Shown here one piece after another: positions 25,701-37,700 of a DNA stretch of 64,000 bases (position 1 is the first letter of the stretch; every line of letters begins with the position of its first letter). This DNA comes from Beroe forskalii. Lineage: Eukaryota; Ctenophora; Nuda; Beroida; Beroidae. The position numbers and the translations under genes were made by a program. A model generated the notes under the pieces. The model saw only the letters and a program-made list of their open reading frames with translations, had not been told where the DNA came from and made no database searches. The stretch covers positions 1 through 64,000 of the forward strand of contig WFMF01000151.1 of assembly GCA_011033025.1 (NCBI GenBank), read 5' to 3'.

Positions 25701-28700
25701 ATTTATGCGAGCATGGTAGGAATCTGCAAGAAGTGTGTGATTTCCTTCCAATGGCTCTATGGCTCTGTCACTCGTGTCGTTCCAGCAACCGAGGTCTTCA
25801 ACTTCAAGTTCTAGTTCATCTTTCTCTGACTTGATCTTGTAGACTTGGTTTGCCAGTGGCCCACCATCCCCATCAGCTTTACATGCAGCAGATTTTCCAT
25901 ACTTTTTGTACGTGTTCTTTGCATCTGAGGAACTTGCACACAAACCTCCATCTTGCAGGGCAAACACTTTGTATCCATAAGAGTTTGCTGCTTGCAGACA
26001 TTTGTCAAAGGCATCAGTGCGTGATATAAATGGATCTCTGAGAAGGGAATGCGATCCTTCCAGGGGTTGTACAGCCCTTTTGATGTGGTTATCTTGCCAG
26101 CAACCGAGGTTTTCAACTTCAACATGTGGGTTTTCATCTTTCTCTGACTTTATCCGGTAGACTTGGTTTATCAATGGACCTCCATTTCCATCAGCTTCAC
26201 ATGCAGTGGAACTTCCATACTTCTTGTAAGTGTGTTGTGCATCTGAGGAACTTGCGCACCAACCTCCATCTTGCAAAGCAAACACTTTGTATCCATAAGA
26301 GTTTGCTGCTTGCAAACATTTTCCGTATGCATTTGTTCGGGTTTCATACGAATCTCTTAGGAGAGAATGAGTTTTTTCCAAGGACTGTATTGCTCTGTTA
26401 TGATTGTCTTGCCAGCATCCAAGATCTTCAACTTCGAGATCTGGTTCCTCATCATCTGCGGACTTGATCCTGTAGACTTGGTTTGCCAATGGACCTCCAT
26501 CCCCATCATCTTTACATGCAGTGGATGCTCCATACTTTTTGTAGGTGTCTTGTGCGTCTAACGAACTTGCACAAAACCTCCATTTTGAAGGGCAAACACT
26601 TTGTATCCATAAGACTTTGCTGCTTGCAAACATTTTCCGTATGCATTTTGGCGAGACTTGTAATCATCTCTTAGGAGAGAATGAGTTTTTTCCAAGGGCT
26701 GTATTGCCCTGTTACGCTTGTCTTGCCAGCATCCAAGATCTTCAACTTCGAGATCTGGTTCCTCATCATCTGCGGACTTGATCCTGTAAACTTGGTTCGC
26801 CCAAGTACCACCTTCCCCATCATCTTTACATGCAGTGGATGGTCCGTACTTTCTGTAGGTTTCCTCAGCATCCGGCGCAGTAGTGCACTGTCCACCGTAC
26901 TGCAGACCAAATACCGTGTATCCTAAGGAACGTGCTACTTCCAAGCACCTGCCGTACGCATCAGTGCGTTTTTGGTACCAATCCATCAGAAGGGAGTGCT
27001 TTTCTTCTTGGACCTCTATGGCTCGGTCGAGGGTGTCTGTCCAGCAACCTAGGTCCTCAACAACTATCTCAGAGTTTCCTAAAGAATGTCTTATATAATC
27101 AGAATGCACGATGCAGGACGGTAATTCATCCTCCACGAGTATGCCGTATCGTGAACAGTGCAGAGTTTCGGGCCCCTCTAGCAGCATGTTTGTACCAGAG
27201 CACGATATATGTATTTCCTCTGTATTCGGTATTTGGCATGGTTCCTCACAATTTGAGTGAGGAATCTGGACTTCACAATCACCTGCAGAGAAATTAACTG
27301 TGAGACCCTTGTGATGATGCACATGGCCCGTTTCATATAAAATTAAATGTACATATACTAAAATCCAAAAATAGGTAGAACACACTGCAAAACATGGTTG
27401 AAACGAGGTGTGCACTTACTTTTCCCAAAAACTTCTATCTCTGCGATGTTCTGATGAACTGTATCTCCTTCTTTACTCAGTTCCACTATATTTCCCACCC
27501 CTGAACAGGGCATTTCGTAATACTCTCTCACTCCCTCGATTTCTCCGCATTCCTGTACAACATCCTTGTCTCGTTTAATAAACACCGAAAGTCCTTCGAT
27601 CCTGTCCCTGCAACAATCCATCCGGTTGTATATCTCAATGAATGTGATGTTTCCAATGCTCTCCAATTGGACTCTCAGCCAAATACCCGATGTTGATGTG
27701 TGTGTATGGGCGAAGTTATCATAGATCCCGTCAACGAGATTTGATGCTGGATATAGATCACCATGATATCTGTTTTTCATTGATGCTGTAAGTCCGCCGA
27801 ATTTCTCCCAATGATCTGGAAAGGGGTAGTGAATATCATCAATGATTTAAGAAGTGTAGAAATTAGGATCTGTAGAAATTAAGGTATGTGCAAATTAAGA
27901 TTTTTTTCGTAAGTTTCTTATTTATTACACGTCTTTATAGGTTCAAATAAGGTTTTTGTTTGCCTTCTTTAGTTCTGTCAAATACAATGTATAATATAGC
28001 GCAGGTATTCCTGAAAAGAGTTTGTCAAACCCATGAATTTGATCAGTTGACATCTAAGGTATTATTATGTTAAATGTGTCACATGGTTTTCGACTCATGC
28101 AGAATGGTAGTTGTGTTTCAATACCTTTCTGGGTGCTGAGGGCTGCCAAGTAGAGAAGTAGAACAATTCGATGGCACATGGTGCATGTGCGTGACGACAA
28201 TATTTCAATAACAAAGCACAAATGGCTTCTGTCCCCTTACTTGATTTCTTAAATCGACATTAATGTAGTGATGTGCTAATATTTCAGTAAACTTCATCTC
28301 CTTAATGGGTCGCATGAAGATTTTGTTGTTTGAATCTTATCTGAAGCTATCCGTTATAATGGTGCATTATGATGATGCAATCTCTGAATCTACACGAAAG
28401 GTGGAAATGTTCAATTAATAATCTGAGGCATTATTTCAAAGAATAGTCAAATCCTGGAACTCACGGGAAGGCTAGTTTTTTCACCAATATGTTGTTCAAG
28501 GTGTCTTAGCTATAACACAGAAATAAAACGCTACTCAACGGGCAACGCTCTTTTGGTACTATCGATCCTAAATTACCAAAAAAGAAAAGAATTTTTCGGA
28601 TGTTTTGGGTCAATCCGAGTGAGATATGTATTAGCAGGCCTACTGGGGCACTGGGCCTGTTAGTGTTTTTATACGACCGAAACATGTGTCAGATCTCTGT

Positions 28701-31700
28701 GGTTGATAGGAAACGAACGGAATCCGAACTACCGGTTAACCGGGCCTTTTTAGCCAACCGTAACCGTAACCGGATTTATTGAGAAATGGTAACCGGATTC
28801 ATTAAGAAATGGTAACCGGTTGTTTGCTAGTGGTTGAGACCAGTTCTACGTTTACCACGTAACTCACCGTGATCACGATTCTCCATGTAGCTCTCAGAAA
28901 GGCTGATGGTGAAGCAGGACCCAATGTTCCGGATACCAAGCCTCACGTACGTTTCCAGAACACCCGAGTCCATGGCGAACTCTTCAGGGAGTGGAGCTCC
29001 GTTAAACGTCACTTTATAAGTATCCGGAGTTAGTTCCACCTCCACTATGTTGGTTTCCTCCAGGTAAGGCATGTCGTTCAAAGTACGTGTTTTCCATTCG
29101 CCGTCCTGTTTGGAGTTCTGCAGGATTTTATACTTGTGACCCTTCATCTGGACTCTGAAATCCAAGTGGTATATGATATCTTCCGAACTTCCCACGATAT
29201 CCAGTGTTGCTCCACAGGTATCATCGTAGTAGTAAACGCTGGGATACGTACGTTTTGGTACGTTTTGGAATGTTGTTTGGAGGTGGAAACGGGTGGAGTC
29301 GGTGTTCGGTTTTCTCTTTGTTTCACACGAATAGTACACATCCTCAGGGTCACTTGAACTTAGCACACATTTATCAAATGTCTCCCTGATTCCTGGCGAT
29401 ACAAATGGTTTTTTAATATTACCCATGTTAACAAAATGATGATGACGTCATTTTGCAACTTTATGGAGTGCAAAAATATGGGAATTTCTTCGTCTATTCT
29501 CCAAATTCCACATAAATATATTTTATAAGATATAATCACAGCCTAAGTGATGAAACACTAAATAATGCTAATCTTAAAACTTTGTAAAACGTAAATTATA
29601 TGGAGATTTATGGCTGGAATTAAATTCAATGTCGACAAGACTCTGAAGAATGAAAGTGGTATCTGAACCCAGTATATAAAACAAACAGAGAGATCTATAA
29701 TTGGCCCTATCCACCAATGTGATACTATCTTTTTAAGACACCGTCTTAACCTTCTAGATTGGAGATGGTGAGCCATAGAATCACGAACTTCAAGATGTAG
29801 CTATTCAACATTTCCCTAACTTTGAAACTTTGAACAGTGTAAGGGGTCAGTGGGTCAGATGAATTCCTGAAAAGAGTATTATCAAAACCACGAATTTGAT
29901 TAGTTGATATCATGTCATAATATGTAGATTAGTGGTTGTGTTTCAATACCTTGCTGGGTGCTGAGAACTGCCGAGTAGAGAAGTAGAACAATTCGATGTG
30001 CGTGACCGATAAGTTGAGCAACAAATTGAAGTAGTGCGGTATTCGATCTAAATCAAATCTCGGCAATATTTCAATAACAAAGCACAAATGGCTTCTGTCC
30101 CCTTACTTGATTTCTTAAATCGACATTAATGTAGTGATGTGCTACTATTTCAATAAACTTCATCTCCTTAATGGGTCGCATGAAGATTTTGTTGTTTGAA
30201 TCTTATCTGAAGCTATCCATTATAATGGTGCATTAGGTTTGTTGGTCTGGCCTTTCTCTCGAAGCGAACCACTCCACGCAAAATGTGGGAATGGTCAAAG
30301 ATCAGACAGATCTTATAGAATGCTCCAATACCACCGGCTGCTCAATCAATGTCCATTCTTTATATAGTCGATCAATTCATAAACACATCAACTACACATC
30401 CTGTCAGTAATCAATTTTCAAGCACTTTTACCTCCTCCCTGAGAGTCTGAGACTCTCAGACAATGTTTGAGTTACTATAATAAGTCACTGTTTCAGTAAT
30501 ATAAATTACTTCATATATTCAATGTGTAATAAATTCCATGTTTCAGTTATCAGTGACTCGGTAGCAGCACAATACTGCGTTCCTGACTGTGATGTCGTTC
30601 TGAACTACGATCTACCCAACTCTCTCACTGCTTTCAACAATCGACTCTCCTTTCTTGAACTCTTCCTAACTGGACAAAACTCCGTGAGTTGGCGTGATTC
30701 AATGCATTCAGGCATGTATTTCTAATTTACTGAGTTTTAGACGGTATATTGTTCGGATAAGAAAAAGTGCAAGATCCACTAGAGCCTTTTAATGCTTAAC
30801 TAAAAGATAAGAAGGTCTTTTTGAGTAAAATAAAAGGTCTCATCAGTGAGTGGAATATCGCCAGCTCACCCGGAAAATTTATCACTCTTTTCGGGTTATT
30901 GCGCCTAATATTAACACTTCATTACTTAGAATTCATGACAGTGACTAGTGAAACTCAGAAGTTAGGTGCCCCACGGATAGATTTGATATTGCAGTCTTTC
31001 ATTGTGTAACCCACCTCCTCCAGGCCAGCGAGTGTCTCTCCCTGTTCTTCATATCAGAGGAGGAGGATGCCCAAGGAGTCAACAATCTCGTCAAATACCT
31101 CTCACGATACACTGCTCATATCCCAGCCAGTCTCAAGGAAAAAGCGGATGCGGCAGAGGTACGAATGTTTCTTTGAGAGTTAATCTTGATAACTACAGTT
31201 ATGTCTCAAGTCTCAGTAATCTACTTTTATTCTCGGCATGATGTGAATCGACCATTGTCTCATCGTTGTTGCAATACCAAGTACCCCTCATCGCTGGGAT
31301 ACGTATTACGTATTGTAGCACTCTTCCTGACTCGTTCTTCTTAACAGAAAGTCCGGCAAGCCACGGACAAAGCCACCAAGTCGCTGTGCCCCTACCTGTT
31401 GCAGTATGGGGTCTGTTCGTTGCGGACATGCCCCCAGAGACACGCAGTTCTGGAGAGTGATGCCCCCGGCTCCAGTCTCCGGGTCCTGGACATTCCCCTC
31501 AGGGGAAAGATACAGGTAACAATTCGCAAAAAATCGTCTATTTTCGACCGGACTACCTTATTAACCTTTCTTCAGCCGGCCTTTTAAACCGGCCTTTTTA
31601 ACCAGCCCAATATTTCAACGGAACAAAAATTGAATCATTTTGAACCGTTTCTCGCATCGATCTGACCTATTTTCATCACTCTTTGTCAATGATAGGATGA

Positions 31701-34700
31701 ACAATTTAAAAACATTTTTTGGTTGAAAATAAGACTTAAGAATAATGAATATTGCAACAAAGCAATATAAATCAAAGCAATATAAAATTCGAAGTTGAAT
31801 TACGAAAGTCACGTTAAAAAGATTCGGAAATAAGAAACTATTGCTACAGTCTGGCATTTAAAACAAAATTCTATCAAGGGAAAGATCTTGTCAGTTTCTG
31901 ATTAGAAATTTATAAGTAAACGATACATCATAAAATAAATTTAAAACTATAATTATGTCTCTTATAACACATTTATCCAACAATGACCTAATAAGTTGCG
32001 CAGCGTAAAGTACGTGCCGCGTGTATCAGAGCAAACTGAAACAGCAAAGTAAGTTTGCGCGCTGTCACGCGTCGCAGAAAAAAAAGCATCGTCATGTTCG
32101 CCGCGCCCACAAAGCGGCGCAGCAGTGCACCACTCCCACTTTACATGGTGTATAAAGCAGCGCACTCCGTCCACTTCACGCCATGTAGAAAGCGGCGCAC
32201 TCCGTCCACTTCACGCCATGTAGAAGGCGGCGCACTCCGTCCACTTCACGCCATGTAGAAAGCGGCGCACTCCGTCCACTTCACGCCATGTAGAAGGCGG
32301 CGCACTCCGTCCACTTCACGCCATGTAGAAGGCGGCGCACTCCGTCCACTTCACGCCATGTAGAAGGCGGCGCACTCCGTCCACTTCACGCCATGTAGAA
32401 AGCGGTGAGGAGGGCGGCAAGGAGGAAGCTGGCGGAAAGGGCGGTGGAGCCGTTACACATGTCGCCAACACACTCCAGACAGTTTCCCGCAGTTCTCTGT
32501 GCTGACAGACACGGGCCGCAACCTTTCAGTTGAGCGGTGTAGTCGTCAGCTTCCGGGGTTACGTCTCGGTCAGGTCTGGGAAAAGGGTTAAATTTAAAGT
32601 GTTAGGGTGGGATTTTGGGAAAATGATTATTAATTACCCACGGCAATTCACGTTACGACACTTAATCGCATGATATTTCACTCCTTAAGTTACTGTTAGG
32701 GTTTCTGGGTGGAGTCAAGACTTTGGGTAAAGTTAGGGTAATAAAAAATTATAAAAAAACCACCCTGGTTTATGTACAAACACAAGGAAATATTATTGAG
32801 AATGATTAACATACGCGTTACATATCTTCTCGTCACTGTTTGCATCAGCACCGATGTGGCAGGTATACGCGTCTTCCGAATGAGTCCACGTGTCAGCGGC
32901 GTAGGTCCACTCGTAACAACGGTAAGTCGTGCTGGCCACGGGGGCGTTGCAGTTTTCTGAAAGTGATGAGACATGTTACGTTGATGACGCGAGAACGCCT
33001 CTCAAATTTCCAAATGACCGACGTTTTTGAGAACGTGATACTGATTTTACAGCATATCCATTATCCACGTACCGCGTGGATCATATTATGTAATTTTACG
33101 TATCGAACATGGTTTTACATCTCGTTCCTCGTATATTTATTCGTGGCCCCTCATTGATAGATGCAAATGCACACATACGTGTCAGGGCGATGGATTGAAT
33201 GATGTCGACTTACCTGCGGTGCAATCGACGCAGTTCCTATTTCCGAAAGTGCAGTCCCCGCACCCGAAGGCAACACTGTCGACGTACCCAGTGTAGAGGG
33301 TCCATACGGGCTGAAGGCGGGTTGTTTATAGGATGACGCTGTCATCATACCTTGTACCCAGTGTAGAGGGTCCAGACGGGCTGAAGGCGGGTTGTTCATG
33401 GGATGACTTAAGACAATTAAAACTTTATTTTAAAAAACTACTACTGTTTCATGCGCGGCTCACAGCCGGTCATTAACAGCCAGTGAGTCGCGCGCGATTA
33501 CACCGCACATGGAAAAGCCGCGCACGTGGGAGTTCGACACGCCACCGTTATGGCTCCATGACAGACTCTATACTTGGTATAACTCACCGCTTTACATTTG
33601 TTTATTCCTTGAGAACAGGTCTGTGTTGTGGTAGAATCAGTGTGGCAGCTGAGGGAGTAGGTAGCACCAAGGAGGGCGCTCAGGACCATCAGAAACTTCA
33701 TGACGATATTGTGCAGCTAGAGGAAGTGCTTATTAAGTTACTTCTATGTAACTAAAGGGATAATCCATGAAGTTAATTCTACATGTGCCCTCGCGAAGTA
33801 TCCCAAATTGACCCGTTAGGCGAGGGTCTATGTATTAACGGTCAAGTTGCGGATGTTAACCAATGAGGCATGATAAGCCTGCCAGAACGGCAGCTGAAAA
33901 TAAAAGTTTAAACTTGAAGCAATAGGACTATAAAAGTCATGTTAGATTTATTTACAAGAGTTCATACTACGAAGAGGGAGAAAAATTCGGATGAAAAGTT
34001 CTGAGGGCGAAAAACGAAGTGTTGCTTCTGCAGAGTCGACCGGGGTAAAATAACAAAAGGGGTAACGCGACGCCCGGACAACATGACATGGATACCATGG
34101 ATACCAAGTACCATGGATACCAAGTAACATGGATACCAAGTACCATGGATACCAAGTAACATGGATACCATTATCTATTGTTTACACACGTTTACATACA
34201 GAAAATAACGTGGCAAAGTGACAGTGAAAGGGAATCCAGTTAAGTAAATTCCATTTGCCACACATTAGCTTGAAAATAGTCTAGACTTGTTTACATTGCT
34301 ACCTTGATAGTGATATCGGGTGATATTTCTGATAATTCTGATAAACAGAATCCTTGAAATTCTTATTACCATCCTTCAAATTCTGATTACGTACATTAGC
34401 AGAAATATTCCCCGATACTTTCACTATCAGGGTAGCAATGTAAACAAGTCTATATTCCAGCTAGACTATTTTCCAGCTACACATTAGCTGGAAAATAGTG
34501 GACTTGAAAGATGCAGATAATTGCCTAGTATTATGTGCGATAAAACGAACACCCGGTTTATGTGCTTTAGAGGCGTAAGACGAACTCGCAGAAAATATAA
34601 TGCCCTGCGACAGCAGGGCTTTATATGATTTAAATGTCGACAGTGCAGCTGGAGACATTTAGATGATTCAAAGTGAAATACACTCAATTACAATTTTACC

Positions 34701-37700
34701 TCACTAAACAACTAAACAAGTTTACAGCCCGATGTCCATTGCTTAATAGAACCTTCAAAAAAAGAAATACACTGATCAAACTCAACTTCTGGTTAAACTT
34801 CATTAAAACTTGCAGCAAGATTGATGATTTCCCTTTCAGAAATTTCTGTATTGCTGTTAAATGTGCCTAATTCTCTAATTGTTATATTGAGGTGCAATGG
34901 AAACATGTCAACTGTAACGTTTGTGGTTTACTTAAATTGGTGCTCATCAGAAAATATATGGAATTCTATCTCTGTAACCGCCATTATATCTTATCGGACA
35001 TAATTATCTCCGGCTCAATTTTGTGCCTCATTTTTTTGCCCAACTATCGACACCCTTGTTAGTCCGGAGGTGTGGAAAGTTAGCCTTAAATTATTTTTCA
35101 TCATTGAACCTTTTTATTATTCCAACCATGCAAAAATCTATGAGCATTTTATGACCATGATTTGTCCATTCTTTTAAATTTTTGCCTAATTTTTGGCGTG
35201 AATGATTGCCTCAAGTGTTCAATTATGCCAAAGAATCACGGACTCAGCGTCCTAAAATTCCTGACATATTTCCTATAAAATAAAATAAGAATTTTAAATT
35301 TTCCCATTTTCCACAATGGCGTGAATACTAAGATTAAAGATTTTCAAGGTCTTGAAAATTTGCTTAGATAAATTCCGACATTTTGCAATTCTAAAAACGC
35401 CTATATGACCTTTAATGACCTTTTGCAGCCTTATTGGCATTACTGATCTGACTATATACTGATATAACCTGAAGGGATAACATGGCCTAATTGAACTGAT
35501 ATCAAAAGAACACTATAATATGGCCTTATTGAACTATCAACTCGAATATCTGAATAGGGGCCTATCATTGGCTGCTATATAGGTACCCCTAGATATAATC
35601 TTCGTGCCCCGTCAGGTGAAGATAACAGCGGTATCGGACGGTAACAGGTTCTTTGGTCGCATTCTCTCCGTGTCCCCGGGATCCTGTGTCAATGCGGAGG
35701 AGGAGTTTCAGACATTCCACAGGAAGGTTCAGGGATCCTTCAGCGACCGCTCCATACCCATAGATGAGGATAAGTTAAAAGAAGATCCGATAGTCTTGAG
35801 ATTTAGTAATTCTTTGGGTTTTTAATATGGTAACTCACAAATAACAGGGATTTACATGAAAAACAAGTGTCTCAAAACAGTAAGCGATGGAAGGATTTAA
35901 AAAGTTCGCTTGAATAAGATATTACAAGTGACTTTTTGAAATGCATACTATATAATTATCTTCTTGAACAGATGAGGATAAGTTAAAGGAAGACGTTGAA
36001 AGCAGAAACAGAGAAGTCACCGTTGGAGTGAGGAGCCAAACAGATAACATGATCTACAGGTACGTGGCTGCATGAAACTCAATGTTTTACCGATATTTTC
36101 TATCGGAGCACTATGCCGTGAAACAGTTAGATAGGAGATAGCTCATATAATAGATGATAACATTTTCAATTTCTATATTCATAACTGAAAACAATAACCC
36201 CTTCCCCTTCCTTCCCCCGTGCACCATTTTGTCCAACTTTTTTTCACTTCACCCCTTCCTCAGAGCCAAAGTCAGTTCAGTGCGCTACAACGCAGACCGG
36301 GCAGGCCGAGTGGACGGGGTGCTAGCTCGCTGCCTGGACACGGGGGAGGAGGGGCTGTACCCCCTCGAGACGGTGTACCGGTTCCCAGCCCGGCTAGCCG
36401 AACAGCCCGCCTTCGCTACCGAGCTGATCGTGTGCGGAGTGAAACCCGCCGAGAATGACCGGCATTTCGCTTCCTACTGCAAGGAGGAACTGAGGAAGAG
36501 GGTGGTGGGCGAGGTGCTTGAGGGGAGGATTGAGCTGGCGCTGGGCAACTGTCTCTGGCTCAGGTTGGTTGTTAAGTTCTTGATACCTTGCGAGTGCTTC
36601 TCAATGATAGAAATTCCACTCTACTTTTATCCAGTTAAATGTTTTTCAATCTTCGAATTTTCAGGACTCTTGAGAAGAGGCAGCTTCTGAAGAATCTGAA
36701 GCTCATGTCGTCAGAACTGAGTGTCAAGAAAGTGATCATGGACAAAAAGTTTGGCGTTTCTAATGAAGAGGTGATTTTAAATAACTTATTACTGCACTCA
36801 TGATTGCATGGAACTAAATCATCAATGGCGATCTTTTTCTCCCATGGGATGGATGAAAATAAATCATCCAGTCATATCTGCTTTCATGAAAATTTCCACA
36901 CCAAAGCCCCAATTCGAATGATTCGAGTCTCCTTTAGACAAAGTTAATAACACTATTTACTTGAAACTAATCCCCTCCCCCCTCCCCTCATCAGCACATC
37001 AAGCTGCTACGCGCTGCAGTGCGTGAGGCCCTCCCTCAGGAGGTCCCTGAGGACTCTGACGTCACCACCTCACGCGTTACCTTGGAAACGGGCACGCGTC
37101 ACCAAGTGTGCATTTCGCACGTGCAGTCTCCCCACAGTTTCTACGTGAATCTTCTCGCGAACATGACCAGGTGGGTTAGGGAGAAGCTAGCGTTCTGAAG
37201 CTTGTGAAGTTGAAAATAATCAGGAGCACGAATTTATCTTGCCAGTTCGCGTAAAATAAAGTGCTGGTTAGGGCTAGAAGTCAGAAAATTATGCTTCCTA
37301 TTACTACATTATCTTTGAATGTAATTGGTTGTGATTTTTATTTTTCATTTCAGCCTGGAAGACCTTGAGGAGGAGTTGAACGACGTACAACTCTTGGAGA
37401 GCATTCTACCGTGCTGGCTGCCAAAGACTACACTCTGCATTGCCAGATACAGCAAGGACAACAGGTACACAGCGATTGCAGCTGAGACTTATAGGTTGTC
37501 AGGTTGCAACTGACCTAACTCTCTTAATCATTTCTACTCTTGTTATAATTTTCAGAGGCGTTTATTATCGTACTATTCTAGAAATTTCACTTTCTTGAAT
37601 CCTTCACAGATAAGATCTATACTGCGTCAGTGAATTAGATCAAAGAGGGTTCTGAAAGCTTACAAATGGTAAGTATGCTGACCGTTCAAATTGCAGATGG

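Noticed and set aside
25201-26926. Plus-strand open frames opposite the WSC-like exon
   Set aside because: They repeat with the modules and lack any motif; shadows of the minus-strand gene.
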